Source: Pontiellaceae bacterium (GTDB taxonomy: Bacteria > Verrucomicrobiota > Kiritimatiellia > Kiritimatiellales > Pontiellaceae). From it: a stretch of DNA of 64,000 nucleotides. Shown here piece after piece: positions 15,822 through 24,966 of this stretch. How positions within the stretch are numbered: the first letter of the stretch is position 1; each line of letters starts with the position of its first letter. Location of the stretch: contig JAFGVP010000157.1 in assembly GCA_016937945.1 (NCBI GenBank), positions 1-64,000 on the forward strand. Direction: 5' to 3'. The translations under genes and the position numbers were made by a program. Below the pieces are notes generated by a model. That model saw only the letters and a program-made list of their open reading frames with translations, was not told the DNA's origin and searched no databases.

Positions 15822-17117
15822 CTATTCTTTGTTAAAATCCATGCCCAGCCGCTTCATCTCACGATGGGCGATGTCGTTGCGGTAAAATGCCCCGTTAAAG
15901 CTGATGCTTTCAACGGCAATATACGCCTTTGAGAGAGCATCGGGCAGATCCCTGCCCAGCGATGTGATACCCAGAACGCGGCCGCCGGCGGTAACCACCT
16001 TGTCTCCGTCGAGCGCCGTACCGGCATGGAAAACCACCGTGTCGTCCACAGCGTTGGCCGTGTCAAGGTTCTCAATCTCATCGCCTTTGGCATAATCGCC
16101 GGGATAACCGCCGGCCACCATGACCACGCACACGCTGTGATTATCCTTCCACTGCACCATCTCATCGGAAAGGTTTCCGTCAATCACGCCGTTGATGGCC
16201 GGAAGCATGTCTCCATCCCAGCGGGCCAGCACCGCCTGCGTTTCCGGATCGCCGAAACGACAGTTAAACTCCACCACACTCGGCTGGTCATTTTTGATCA
16301 TCAGACCGGCGTAGAGCACCCCTTTATATGTGATACCCCGCCTTTTCAATTCGGCCAGTGTGCGACCGTAAACCTCATCGCGAACCTTTTCCCATACCGC
16401 ATCGTTCACAATCGACGCCGGAGAATAGGCGCCCATTCCGCCGGTATTCGGTCCCTGGTCCTTTTCAAAAATACGCTTGTGATCCTGCGACGATGCCAGC
16501 ATGACCACATGTTCGCCATCGATCAGTGCAAGAATGGATGCTTCCTCCCCTTCCAGAAAATCCTCGATCACCACGCGGCTGCCGGCATCGCCGAAGGCGC
16601 TGTCTTCGAGTGCATCACGAATGGCCGCCTCGGCCTGCTCAATTGTTTCGGCAACAGTGACTCCTTTCCCCGCAGCCAAACCGTCGGCTTTGATCACGAT
16701 CGGGGCGCCGCGTTCACGAACATAAGCACAGGCGGCGTCCGGATCGGTAAAGGTTTCATAAGCAGACGTCGGCACCCCGCCCGCTTTCATAATCTCCTTG
16801 GCAAACTGCTTGCTGCCTTCCAGCTCAGCGGCGGCCTTGCACGGCCCGAAAACACGAATGCCATCTGCTTCCAGAACATCCGTCAGTCCGGCGCACAAAG
16901 GCGCTTCCGGACCGATCACCACGAGGTCCGGCCGGTTATCAGCACACCAACTCCGAATGCCTTCCAGATCGGTTGCGCCATAGGAAAGATTGGTACCCAG
17001 TGTCGCTGTTCCTGCATTGCCGGGGGTGCAGAAAATCTCCGGCTTTACCGTATCGTTTGCCAGCTTCCAGGCCAGCGTATGCTCGCGGCCACCGTTACCT
17101 ACCACCAAAATCTTCAT
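15822..17117 (-). CDS. purD: PurD, phosphoribosylamine-glycine ligase
   Basis: The 431-residue protein has the length and order of GAR synthetase, an ATP-grasp enzyme joining glycine to phosphoribosylamine. It starts with the Rossmann-like MKILVVGNGGREHTLAWKL, continues with VVIGPEAPLCAGLTD, the ATP-grasp core IVIKADGLAAGKGV and ASILALIDGEHVV, then QDHKRIFEKDQGPNTGGMGAY and FNCRFGDPETQAVL with metal-binding acidic residues. GAGGAG lies upstream of the ATG. It is the first gene of purD-purE and is divergent from the M50 protease gene. Confidence 0.97.
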   Translation of the reverse strand: MKILVVGNGGREHTLAWKLANDTVKPEIFCTPGNAGTATLGTNLSYGATDLEGIRSWCADNRPDLVVIGPEAPLCAGLTDVLEADGIRVFGPCKAAAELEGSKQFAKEIMKAGGVPTSAYETFTDPDAACAYVRERGAPIVIKADGLAAGKGVTVAETIEQAEAAIRDALEDSAFGDAGSRVVIEDFLEGEEASILALIDGEHVVMLASSQDHKRIFEKDQGPNTGGMGAYSPASIVNDAVWEKVRDEVYGRTLAELKRRGITYKGVLYAGLMIKNDQPSVVEFNCRFGDPETQAVLARWDGDMLPAINGVIDGNLSDEMVQWKDNHSVCVVMVAGGYPGDYAKGDEIENLDTANAVDDTVVFHAGTALDGDKVVTAGGRVLGITSLGRDLPDALSKAYIAVESISFNGAFYRNDIAHREMKRLGMDFNKE

Positions 17118-17278
17118 TCGCGTTCTCCTCGCTCAATAGTTAAAAATCTCCGCGGAACATACCCAACAAGGCCCTCCCATGCAAGGCACTCAAGCGCGGA
17201 ATACGCATGGCAACTCCAATTTTCGGCCATATTTATAGGTGCGAACTCCCATCGAATCTGTTTCGCTGTAGGTCGTTT

Positions 17279-17292
17279 ATCTTCATGAAGAT
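17279..17292. promoter_or_regulatory. 14-bp perfect palindrome in the purD/M50 divergent region
   Basis: ATCTTCATGAAGAT is a perfect palindrome 40 bases upstream of the M50 protease start and about 160 bases upstream of purD. Its symmetry and intergenic position suit an operator for a dimeric regulator. The regulator is unknown. Confidence 0.35.
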
Positions 17293-17331
17293 GAACCGGA
17301 AAGCAACAACGACAGCAAACAGAAGGACCGC

Positions 17332-18123
17332 ATGAGCAAAAATTCAATATTTCTGGGAAAGGTTTCCGGCATTCCCATCCGGGCACACCTGCTCCTCCTG
17401 ATTGCCCTGCCATTTGTCATGACCTGGTTCGAGGCTCCCAATTTTTTCATGCGCCTGATCGGTGCGGTCGGCGTTTTTGCCAGCGTCGCCCTGCATGAAC
17501 TTGGTCACTCCATCGTCGCACAGAAAAAGGGAAGCTATATTCAGGAAATTGTCCTCTATCCCTTCGGAGGTGCCGCCAAAATCGCCAATATTCCTGAAAC
17601 GCCGAAAGATGAAATTCACGTCGCCCTGGCCGGTCCGGCGGTATCGCTGATCCTGGCCGTCATCGGACTGTTCACCGGAATCCTCATTTTTATCAACCAG
17701 CCAGAGGGAACCCCCGCCCCGCTCAGCTTCCAGCTGGGCATCGTTAATCTGGGTCTTTTTCTCTTCAACATGCTGCCGGCATTTCCCATGGATGGCGGAC
17801 GCGTCCTGCGCGCATCCCTCTCCCGGAAAAAAGGCCGAATGGTGGCCACGCGCACCGCAGCCACGGTCGGAAAATATTTCTGTATCGCCTTTGTGATTAT
17901 CGGGCTGCTGAGCCTGCACTTCATTCTGGCATTTATCGGTGTTTACATCTTCTTCGCCGGACAGACCGAATACCGCTATGTGCTGAAAGAACATCAGGCC
18001 AGCCATTACAGCGGCTTTCAACAGAATCAGATGGGCGTCGAGGTCAGTCCGCCACCGTATGCAAACGGCGGCGGCACGAATCGAACCATGATGGACCGGC
18101 TGAAGGATTTATTCCGCGACTGA
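17332..18123 (+). CDS. M50 family site-2-type membrane metalloprotease
   Basis: The 263-residue product has about six hydrophobic segments and the two hallmarks of the M50B family: HELGH at residues 55-59 (two zinc-binding His and the catalytic Glu) and NMLPAFPMDGGRVLRA near 147-162, whose Asp completes the zinc site. It would cleave membrane helices within the bilayer, for example an anti-sigma factor. It has neither the PDZ domain of RseP nor a CBS pair. The hydrophilic tail (EVSPPPYANGGGTNR) is short and cytoplasmic. AGAAGGA precedes the start. Its 3' end overlaps the convergent small membrane-protein gene by 15 bases. Substrate unknown. Confidence 0.93.
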   Translation: MSKNSIFLGKVSGIPIRAHLLLLIALPFVMTWFEAPNFFMRLIGAVGVFASVALHELGHSIVAQKKGSYIQEIVLYPFGGAAKIANIPETPKDEIHVALAGPAVSLILAVIGLFTGILIFINQPEGTPAPLSFQLGIVNLGLFLFNMLPAFPMDGGRVLRASLSRKKGRMVATRTAATVGKYFCIAFVIIGLLSLHFILAFIGVYIFFAGQTEYRYVLKEHQASHYSGFQQNQMGVEVSPPPYANGGGTNRTMMDRLKDLFRD

Positions 18124-18459
18124 TGTAGCATCCTTCGTCTGCTGGTATTCGATATAATCATCGCCCTTTTCCTGCTGGCGGATCGTCGCTTCGCGAATGA
18201 CGAACTGCCAGACTGCCAGTCCAACCAGAAGAACCAGCGTCGAAATAAAGAGTGACCACCAGAAAATCTTTTCGTTATCCCGCTTCCTGTAAAGATGGAG
18301 CAGTCGCCTGAATCCTGAGTTACGGCTGCGGCGCTTACGGTTCTGATCATCAAAGGGCCGTTTTTCGCGATTAGAACGGCGACGGCGGCCGGAGTGTTTA
18401 GGGCGGCGAGTTCCAATCGGCATCGGCTCGCGTTTTTTATAGATATCAGTATCAGACAT
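18109..18459 (-). CDS. Small single-pass membrane protein with basic N-terminus
   Basis: From the ATG at 18459 (GGA eight bases upstream; an ATG two codons earlier is also possible) the product is 116 residues. Residues 15-60 are strongly basic and low in complexity (RRPKHSGRRRRSNREKRP, KRRSRNSGFRRLL), followed by one membrane helix (IFWWSLFISTLVLLVGLAVWQFVI) and a short acidic end. The charge pattern places the N-terminus in the cytoplasm, where it could bind nucleic acid or phospholipid. It overlaps the convergent M50 gene tail to tail. waaA ends upstream on the same strand at 18519, so the two may be cotranscribed. No family recognised. Confidence 0.65.
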   Translation of the reverse strand: MSDTDIYKKREPMPIGTRRPKHSGRRRRSNREKRPFDDQNRKRRSRNSGFRRLLHLYRKRDNEKIFWWSLFISTLVLLVGLAVWQFVIREATIRQQEKGDDYIEYQQTKDATSVAE

Positions 18460-18518
18460 AATCATTCCGGGTTGCTAAAGATGGTCCAAGTTAGCGAAAC
18501 CCCGCCGCCTGCACAATC

Positions 18519-19808
18519 CTATTCCCCGTCCAATCGCGCAACCGTCCGATCCATTACGCCCCGGTTTGCATCCACCAACGCGCCGGCGCGCCGTCCGAGA
18601 CCCGCACGCTCATCCGGATGCGCCAGCAAATGCTCAACGGCACCGCGCAATTCCGCGTCCGAAGCCACCTGACAGATGCCATTACCTTCGCGAAAAACAT
18701 CCATTACCGAAGTAAAATTCTCCATATTCGGCCCCACAACCACGGCTTTTCCATACATGGCCGGTTCGATCGGGTTCTGGCCGCCATGCTGATTCAGGCT
18801 CTTTCCGACAAAAATAATATCTGCAACGGAATAAAAATTCCGAAGCTCTCCGGTCGTATCGACAAACAGCACATCGGGACGGGAATCCGGCGAGCAGGAT
18901 TCCGGGCGACTGCGGCGTGCACAGGAGAGATTATGTTGCTCCAAGGTCTGCACCACTTCATCGGCCCGTTCGACATGCCTCGGAACGAGAACAAGGAACA
19001 GATCCGGATGCGTTGCGCGCAGGGATTGATACAAGGAACAGAGCGCCTCTTCTTCGCCCGGCCAGGTTGAGCCGCCAAGCAGGATGGTCGTAGATTCATC
19101 CACCCGGAGGTTCGTTAACAACTCCCGGGCCGTCACTTCGCCGGCGGGATCGCGTTCGGCCACATCAAACTTGACCGTTCCCATGATGTGAACATGATCC
19201 GGAGGCGCCCCGATTCCGATCAACCGTTCGGCATCAACACGGCCCTGAACACAGATCGGGTTAATCCGGCGCAGGACATCCGCCGTCAGTGACCTGAGCT
19301 TTCTGTATCCCTTATAGGAGGATTCCGACATACGACCATTGATCAGCGAAATCGGAATACCGGCCTTGTCGGCCAACCGGATCAGATTGGGCCAGAACTC
19401 CCCTTCGACCAGAACGAGCCGGACCGGATTCACGATGCGGAGCACCTTGCGGATAATGATCGGCAGATCGACCGGAAAATAGAACAGCACATCACGCTCA
19501 TCCAGCTCCCTGCGCGCAATGGCGTGGCCGGTGGAGGTCGTGGTGCTCAGAGCAAAAAAAGTTTCCGGATGATGCTCGCGATAGGCCTTGATAAAGCGGA
19601 GAGCCACATAGATTTCACCAACGCTGACGGCATGAACCCACACACGCCGATGTTCCCGCAAATGCGCCTTGGTATTGTGTCCGAAATGGCCGATGCGCTG
19701 TTCAAAATGCTGGCCATAGCCCCCGCGTTTCAGCATGCGCGAAATAAATTTCGGCAGCATGCAGACAAACACCACCGGGAACAACAGATTGTATAAAAAC
19801 CAAAGCAT
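18519..19808 (-). CDS. waaA: WaaA (KdtA), Kdo transferase of lipid A synthesis
   Basis: The product, 429 residues from the ATG at 19808, has one N-terminal membrane anchor (LWFLYNLLFPVVFVCMLP) and the two Rossmann-like halves of a GT30 enzyme, which transfers Kdo from CMP-Kdo to the lipid A precursor on the inner face of the inner membrane. Motifs: VWVHAVSVGEI (acceptor site, base Glu), LVEGEFWPN, INGRMSESS and, in the donor half, LGGSTWPGEEEAL, LVPRHVERADEV and the CMP-binding GGQNPIEPAMYGKAVVVGP. Its presence shows a Gram-negative envelope with Kdo-containing LPS. A TTG start six codons earlier is possible. Confidence 0.95.
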   Translation of the reverse strand: MLWFLYNLLFPVVFVCMLPKFISRMLKRGGYGQHFEQRIGHFGHNTKAHLREHRRVWVHAVSVGEIYVALRFIKAYREHHPETFFALSTTTSTGHAIARRELDERDVLFYFPVDLPIIIRKVLRIVNPVRLVLVEGEFWPNLIRLADKAGIPISLINGRMSESSYKGYRKLRSLTADVLRRINPICVQGRVDAERLIGIGAPPDHVHIMGTVKFDVAERDPAGEVTARELLTNLRVDESTTILLGGSTWPGEEEALCSLYQSLRATHPDLFLVLVPRHVERADEVVQTLEQHNLSCARRSRPESCSPDSRPDVLFVDTTGELRNFYSVADIIFVGKSLNQHGGQNPIEPAMYGKAVVVGPNMENFTSVMDVFREGNGICQVASDAELRGAVEHLLAHPDERAGLGRRAGALVDANRGVMDRTVARLDGE

Positions 19809-19910
19809 CGGAAGACGGTATCCCAAAAAACCGCCGGACTAAACCAAAAAGGCGCCGCTGCCGCAACGGCAAAGCACGACATCTGTCATCCGGCCCAAAC
19901 CGCGCCGGAC

Positions 19911-20753
19911 TCATGGATTGAAATTATGACAGGAAACCCGAAAGTCGCGATAACGGGCACTTCGGGTGTACATGTGGCGCAAGCCGATTCGTCCGGAATC
20001 AACCGGAGGAAACATATCCGTCTTCCAGTGACAGAGCAACTGCGTCTCCGGATTACGAACATGCATGAAAAGATCATCGCCTATTTTTATGACGGTGATC
20101 TGATGCGGAACACCCTGTTCAAAGAGACCGGTCCCCAACTGATCGGGCCTCAGCTCGGTATCCTTAAGCCCCTGCCCCGTCTCCGGCATATAACGGCGGC
20201 CGCGGATATAGTCGCCCTGCGGATTATCATTATCCTGTGTAAACGCCGCATAGCTGATGTGATAAGTGTTCATGTGGTTGAAATAGAGACGCATGGACGG
20301 AACTTCGCGCAGCTTGCTCCACGCAAAAATATCCCGATCGAACGCTCCGGCTCCGCTACCGCTGGCGAGTACATACAGGATGTTCACATTATGAATCATG
20401 TCATCCAGCTTGGTGAACTCATAATCTATGCGAACATCACCCGAAAACGTCTGTTTCGTCCAGAGCACCGCGTGGCAGGAATCGTCACCCTGTACAGGCC
20501 CGGCTGCAAGCACCATGCCATCGGGCGTATTCTCTACCGTGGCTTTCAGGCCGTCCAGCGCCCAGAACATCCGCCAGTCATTCGTGCCGGAATCATAGAA
20601 TACCGTCTGCCAGCCCGCATCGCAGAGGGCATCGAACCGTTCCTGATCAGTGTTCACCCGATCTCCTTCGGCAACAGGCGCCGAACATCCGCAGAGTCCC
20701 ATTCCGGCAACGACGGTCAGGACACCGAAAAACCATTCCGATTTCTTAACCAT
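19911..20753 (-). CDS. DUF1961 (YesU-like) lipoprotein
   Basis: From the ATG at 20753 (GGAGGT at ideal spacing) the product is 280 residues. It begins with a lipoprotein signal (VVAGMGLCGC, Cys as lipidation site). The mature part follows the DUF1961 plan: WRMFWALDG, FSGDVRIDYEFTKLDD, VNILYVLASGSG, DIFAWSKLREVPSMRLYF and MNTYHISYAAFTQDND, ending in a beta-sandwich GRIGLRHMYTRSARYRDFRV. Family members such as YesU sit in pectin and rhamnogalacturonan loci and are thought to bind or cut polysaccharide; the exact activity is not settled. It starts 28 bases after the stop of the symporter gene and is probably cotranscribed with it. Confidence 0.85.
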   Translation of the reverse strand: MVKKSEWFFGVLTVVAGMGLCGCSAPVAEGDRVNTDQERFDALCDAGWQTVFYDSGTNDWRMFWALDGLKATVENTPDGMVLAAGPVQGDDSCHAVLWTKQTFSGDVRIDYEFTKLDDMIHNVNILYVLASGSGAGAFDRDIFAWSKLREVPSMRLYFNHMNTYHISYAAFTQDNDNPQGDYIRGRRYMPETGQGLKDTELRPDQLGTGLFEQGVPHQITVIKIGDDLFMHVRNPETQLLCHWKTDMFPPVDSGRIGLRHMYTRSARYRDFRVSCHNFNP

Positions 20754-20781
20754 CGAGCACCTCCACAAAGCAGCAAAAAAA

Positions 20782-22914
20782 TCAGCCATCGGCTTCTTTG
20801 TCGAGCAGCGTATAAGCGGTCAGCCCGGTCAGATCCTTCTGCTTGGCCGGAATAATCAGGCTGGCCACATAGCCGACCACAATGCTGACCAGCATGCAGA
20901 ACGGGAGATAGGCCAATGCATTCAGATCCATGTGATCCTTCGCATAAAAATAAGCGCCTACCGAAACCAAAGCACCGACCCAGATGCCGATATAGTTTGC
21001 CCGCTTGGAAAAGATACCGAGCACATACATGCCCGTCAGCGGCGCCGTTACCGCACCCATCAGCTTAAAGGTAAGATTCCACACAGATCCCATGGGTTTA
21101 TACGAGCACCACAGGGCAAAACCCGTCCCGATCAGGCCGAAGCTGATCGTCAGGATGCGACCGAGCATCAGGGCGCTGTGATCCGAGGCGTTCTTGTTAA
21201 AACGACGATAGACGTCTTCCACGCCCAGATTTGCCACACTGTTAAGCGCGCCGGCAACCGTTGACATCGTTGCTGCCAGCAATGCGGCAACCACCACGCC
21301 GGGCAGTCCAGGGGGCAGGTTCTGCGCAGCAAAGAACGGAAATACGCCCTGAGAATCCATGGCCGGACTAAGAATCTGCGGCTTGTTGAAATAGTAAAGA
21401 AACAAGAGGGTTCCCAGCGTGAAGAGAATCAGGTTGAGCGGAACTGCAATCGCCAGCTGCGTGATCATTGCCTTGCGCGACTCCTTTTCATTCTGCGTGC
21501 ACTGGACGCGCTGAATGAAGTTCTGATCACCGATCAGGCCCAGAGCAAAAGCCAGAATATTGGCAGCCAGCACGATCACCACCGGCTGCGACAAGTCCAT
21601 TCGCCAATCAAATAGCTGAAGCTTGTCGAACTGATCGAGAATCGCCATCGCTTCGGAAGGGACCATATCCAGCGAAAAGAGCGCCCACAGCGCACAGATC
21701 ACAATCGCAGAAACCATCACAACCGCCTGAAGCACATCAGCCCAGACCACCGCTTCCAGGCCGCCAAGCGTTACAAACAGCATGGTCACTCCGCCCATGA
21801 TCAGGATGCAGGTCTGCAGCGGAAGACCGAAAATGGAGTTCAGCGCCAGCGAAGGCAGCAGGAGAATTGAACCCACGCGGATCAGTACCTGAGTCAGAGT
21901 AAAGAAGACAAAACCCAGCATGCGGGCCGGCAATCCGTAGCGGCGCTCCAGATATTCATTCGCCGTGGAAACCTTCAAGCGACGGGCGAGCGGAACGTAG
22001 TAGACCAGCAGGATCGGAAGCTGAATGAGCACGGTAAAAATGGAGATCGAAAAATAGATCCAGTTTTCGGAAAAACCGTTGCTGGGCATCGCCATCAGAC
22101 TGATGGCACTGGCCATGGCGGCAAACATACTCAGTCCGGCGGCCCACCACGGAATGCGGCTTCCGGCACGGAAATAGTCGCCGGCGGACTTTTCGCGACG
22201 CGCCATGACTGCGCCGATACTGAGAATGGCGATCAGCAATGCTGCAACGACCAGATGGTTGACCCAATGATATTTCGTGGGAAGCAGCTTTGCCGTGATT
22301 TCAATTGCACCGGCCCCGGTATAGGCTGTCAGCTTGTTTTCATCCTTGGAATCCGCCTTGACAGAAACAACCTGCACCGCTTCCGGCAGTTGACCGATCT
22401 CGATCCAGCGGTCGTAGATGGAGTGATACGCAATAATACGACGGTCCGCTTCCGAGGCATTCAGGAAGAGAATATGGGAGTGACTCTTTCCGCAGGCGGC
22501 CCCGACAAATCCACGCATATCAAAACCCGAGACGGACAAGGCGCTCCAGCTGGCATCCTTCGGATAGAAAGAAAAGGTATCAATGCCTTCCGGCCCAACG
22601 CCGGCCACATAGACTTTCTTGCCTAGCACCGCAAGTATGGCGCTTTCATCCAACTCCGGGGAGTCTCCGCACACCACAGGCTCTGCAGCTTCGTCTTCTG
22701 ATGCAACACAAACCAGTTTACCGGACTCGATGGAATAGACCATGCCGCCCAGTTCAACAGAGGCCGAAGGCTCAACCGAAGGAACCGCAGAAAGCATATT
22801 GAATTCGAAGAATTCCTGAGTAGAGGTTTCTCCTTTGGAAATTCCTGCAGTCAGAAACAAATAGGCCGCCACAATCCATAACCCATGCTCAAACAATTTC
22901 GATGACATATTCAT
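20782..22914 (-). CDS. Sodium/solute symporter with N-terminal extracytoplasmic domain
   Basis: From the ATG at 22914 (GGAG upstream) the product is 710 residues. A signal peptide (to about residue 30) is followed by about 190 residues of beta-rich sequence with kelch/propeller-like strands (KVYVAGVGPEGIDTFSFYPK, ASWSALSVSGF, RRIIAYHSIYDRWIEIGQLP). Then comes a transporter core of 13-14 membrane helices of the SSS family (RREKSAGDYFRAGSRIPWWA, SLMAMPSNGF, YVPLARRLKVSTANEYLERRYG, TLGGLEAVVWADVLQAVVM, QNFIQRVQCT, LLAATMSTVAGALNSVANL). It should import a sugar, sugar acid or sialic-acid-like compound with Na+. The extra domain may bind the substrate or hold a partner; it is shorter than a full six-bladed propeller. 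Confidence 0.92.
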   Translation of the reverse strand: MNMSSKLFEHGLWIVAAYLFLTAGISKGETSTQEFFEFNMLSAVPSVEPSASVELGGMVYSIESGKLVCVASEDEAAEPVVCGDSPELDESAILAVLGKKVYVAGVGPEGIDTFSFYPKDASWSALSVSGFDMRGFVGAACGKSHSHILFLNASEADRRIIAYHSIYDRWIEIGQLPEAVQVVSVKADSKDENKLTAYTGAGAIEITAKLLPTKYHWVNHLVVAALLIAILSIGAVMARREKSAGDYFRAGSRIPWWAAGLSMFAAMASAISLMAMPSNGFSENWIYFSISIFTVLIQLPILLVYYVPLARRLKVSTANEYLERRYGLPARMLGFVFFTLTQVLIRVGSILLLPSLALNSIFGLPLQTCILIMGGVTMLFVTLGGLEAVVWADVLQAVVMVSAIVICALWALFSLDMVPSEAMAILDQFDKLQLFDWRMDLSQPVVIVLAANILAFALGLIGDQNFIQRVQCTQNEKESRKAMITQLAIAVPLNLILFTLGTLLFLYYFNKPQILSPAMDSQGVFPFFAAQNLPPGLPGVVVAALLAATMSTVAGALNSVANLGVEDVYRRFNKNASDHSALMLGRILTISFGLIGTGFALWCSYKPMGSVWNLTFKLMGAVTAPLTGMYVLGIFSKRANYIGIWVGALVSVGAYFYAKDHMDLNALAYLPFCMLVSIVVGYVASLIIPAKQKDLTGLTAYTLLDKEADG

Positions 22915-23100
22915 CCCCACTCCATTGATTTTACACCGCATAAATGCCGGCCCGAAATGACGGGATTCGACTAAAGTATGCTAATGTAGCGACTTAAAGC
23001 CGATACACCAATAAAGCACATCAGACTATATTCATACAAATTCGAACATAGCATAGTTCTCAGGCCGAATGATCTTCACGATGAAGAAACATAGGCCACA
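22915..23100. other. Promoter region of the symporter operon
   Basis: No gene is seen between the lyase relic and the symporter gene. The stretch is AT-rich and must hold the promoter of the minus-strand symporter-DUF1961 operon. No clear operator is visible. Confidence 0.4.
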
Positions 23101-23810
23101 TCAGAACGAATCAGACGGAACATTACCGGAGACGGGTGTATTGACGATGAGCTCAGCGGCATCCAACAATCCGGTTTCCAGCATCTGATTCACGACGCGG
23201 ATGACAGCCGAAATCATCAACGTTTTCGTCGGACAGAACATCCAGCCCCTTGTCCTTATAGGCGTCGCAGTTAAGGACCAGATTGTTCCCGACGTTGGCC
23301 TGACACCACCCGATTCCCATGCCGTCATGCATTGCCAAACGCTCAAACCGGTTACCATTCCCCGCCCCCCCCCGAAAGCATTCCGCCTGCGTATTACCGA
23401 TCTCGCCTTTCGAAATGGCACCAGCGCTCCCTGACCACCTCAAAACCTTCAAACTAGCAGTTATTTGCCTTCACAAGAAACGCCGTCACGCGATGTCCTA
23501 CCGGCTGGACCCGGAAATTAAGGATCGGTGTTTCTCCTCGACAGGCTGTGTAGCGTATTCCATCTTTGGTGATGCGGCTCACACACTGCCACACGGATTG
23601 TGTGTACGTTATGTCAGAGCTATCCAGATAATACGTGCCGCCGCACAGATAGACGGTGTCGCCGGAGGCTGCTGTTGACTGCGCCTTGGTGATGGTTTTA
23701 CACGGACTGGTGATCTTTCCGGCACCAGAGACATCCGATCCGCCCGGAGCGATGTATAAATCGGAAGCCCGACCAAAGACGGCAATAAAGACGACTGCAA
23801 CAACAAGCAT
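23101..23810 (-). pseudogene. Frameshifted, truncated beta-helix polysaccharide lyase (PL9-like)
   Basis: Three overlapping minus-strand frames together spell one protein. First (23810 to 23454): signal peptide, then SDLYIAPGGSDVSGAGKITS, GDTVYLCGGTYYL and VGHRVTAFLVKANN, ended by an in-frame TAG. The same frame continues as FEGFEVVRERW. Second (to 23153): GNTQAECFRG, then NRFERLAMHDGMGIGW, NNLVLNCDAY and DDFGCHPRR. Third (to 23101): a tail after another shift. The order and motifs match right-handed parallel beta-helix lyases of the PL9 type. A run of nine C at about 23365-23373 is a likely slippage site. Only about half of a normal lyase is present, so the gene is broken even if one shift were a sequencing error. 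Confidence 0.75.
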
Positions 23811-23987
23811 GATTCAAAAAATCCCCGACCAATTAGCTCATGCAAACCTCCAAGAGTAATGTATGCGTCTTTTCGGCGACCTCGTAGTCGACTCAAGCAA
23901 AGCCTGATACTTTGTCCGGCATGGATGAGAATGAAAACAAGGTGTCGGGGCGTGCTTCGTATGCAGACGAGGAATGCCGGGCGCACC
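23811..23987. other. Intergenic region, no gene seen
   Basis: Between the lyase relic and the terminator of the LamG operon I see no coding sequence. It may contain the former promoter of the lyase relic. Confidence 0.3.
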
Positions 23988-24021
23988 AAAAAAAACAGCT
24001 CACACCCGTAGGAGTGAGCTG
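23988..24021 (-). terminator. Terminator after the PEP-CTERM gene
   Basis: CAGCTCAC and GTGAGCTG form an eight-base stem. On the minus strand it is followed by eight T, 46 bases beyond the stop of the PEP-CTERM protein gene. Confidence 0.85.
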
Positions 24022-24067
24022 CAGAACAATGAGCCGGAGAATCAACTTATCCGACTGATGTCATGAT

Positions 24068-24907
24068 TTACCGGCGGAAACGACGGCGGGCAAAGACCAG
24101 ACTGATACCGGCCACACCCAGCAGACCGAACGTTGCCGGTTCCGGAATCGCAGCAATGACGTCAACATTGCTTGCATCAGCTCCCAGCGCAAAGAGCGCA
24201 CTGGCCTGGCCGGCAGATACCGCATTATCATAAATACGGAAATCCCATACCGAGCCTGCCATACTGTTATCATTCCACGGCGAACCGCCGTTAACACCGA
24301 TAATGGGCAGCGTGGAAAGATCCAGACCGGTCGCATCAATGCTGGCCGAATAACCATGCAAGGTATTGAAACCATTATAATCAGTGGAAGCATTCTGATA
24401 ATAGGTCAGCGTCGTTCCATCGAAGGTAACCAGCATATGCTGCAGCGTACCATTATCCGCATATTGCCCAAGGGCCAATTTGCCAGAGGGAGTCGAACCG
24501 CCGCCTTTTGCATCAATAGAGGACGGGTAAGGAGAATCCCCTCGGGCAGGACAACCGATCACATAGTTATCGGTCGTACCGTCACTGAACGAGAAAGCTG
24601 TGTTCCATGGACCGCCATACGGAGCCGTAAACCACATTTCCACCGTGAATGCTCCGGTGATTCCGGAAACAGCATCTGCCGAAATCAAGACACCATTGTT
24701 GGGAATTCCACCCACCAAGGTTCCATTGATTCCGCTACCACCGGAATACAGCCCGCCATCAACGATGGATGCGGATCCGGAAATGGTCCCGTTTGCCGTT
24801 CCGACTGAATCGTTGGCATCCGTTTCAAAGTCATAGCGGTGAAGCAATTCTGCGTTCACCGTCAACGACAAGGCTGAAACAACACCTAACGCTACGAGTT
24901 TTTTCAT
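24068..24907 (-). CDS. Secreted LamG-domain protein with PEP-CTERM sorting signal
   Basis: The 279-residue product has a signal peptide (MKKLVALGVVSALSLTVNA), a concanavalin-like LamG/LamGL3 fold at about 22-245 (LLHRYDFETDANDSVG, TVEMWFTAPYGGPWNTAFSF, WDFRIYDNAVSAGQASALF) and a PEP-CTERM end (IPEPATFGLLGVAGISLVFA then RRRFRR). In other bacteria such a tail is recognised by exosortase and the protein goes to the cell surface or matrix; no exosortase gene is in this window. LamG folds bind glycans. Most of the domain is nearly identical to the first domain of the next gene upstream, so the pair arose by duplication. AAAGGAGAG precedes the ATG. Confidence 0.9.
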   Translation of the reverse strand: MKKLVALGVVSALSLTVNAELLHRYDFETDANDSVGTANGTISGSASIVDGGLYSGGSGINGTLVGGIPNNGVLISADAVSGITGAFTVEMWFTAPYGGPWNTAFSFSDGTTDNYVIGCPARGDSPYPSSIDAKGGGSTPSGKLALGQYADNGTLQHMLVTFDGTTLTYYQNASTDYNGFNTLHGYSASIDATGLDLSTLPIIGVNGGSPWNDNSMAGSVWDFRIYDNAVSAGQASALFALGADASNVDVIAAIPEPATFGLLGVAGISLVFARRRFRR

Positions 24908-24928
24908 ATGTCTCTCCTTTTGTTAAAT

Positions 24929-24957
24929 CCCCGCCACCGGCCCATCCGGCGGCGGGG
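24929..24957 (-). promoter_or_regulatory. Strong intercistronic hairpin between the two LamG genes
   Basis: CCCCGCCGCCGG pairs with CCGGTGGCGGGG on the minus strand (12 pairs, one G-U, five-base loop). No T-run follows, so it is more likely a stabilising or processing hairpin, or a partial attenuator, between the LamG genes than a true terminator. Confidence 0.6.
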
Positions 24958-24966
24958 AAACAGCCA

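Noticed and set aside
16026-17288. 420-codon plus-strand frame opposite purD
   Set aside because: purD is certain on the other strand; the frame has no homology pattern and no start signal.
19926-21264. Two long plus-strand frames opposite the DUF1961 and symporter genes
   Set aside because: Both are antisense of strongly supported genes and have no domain features.
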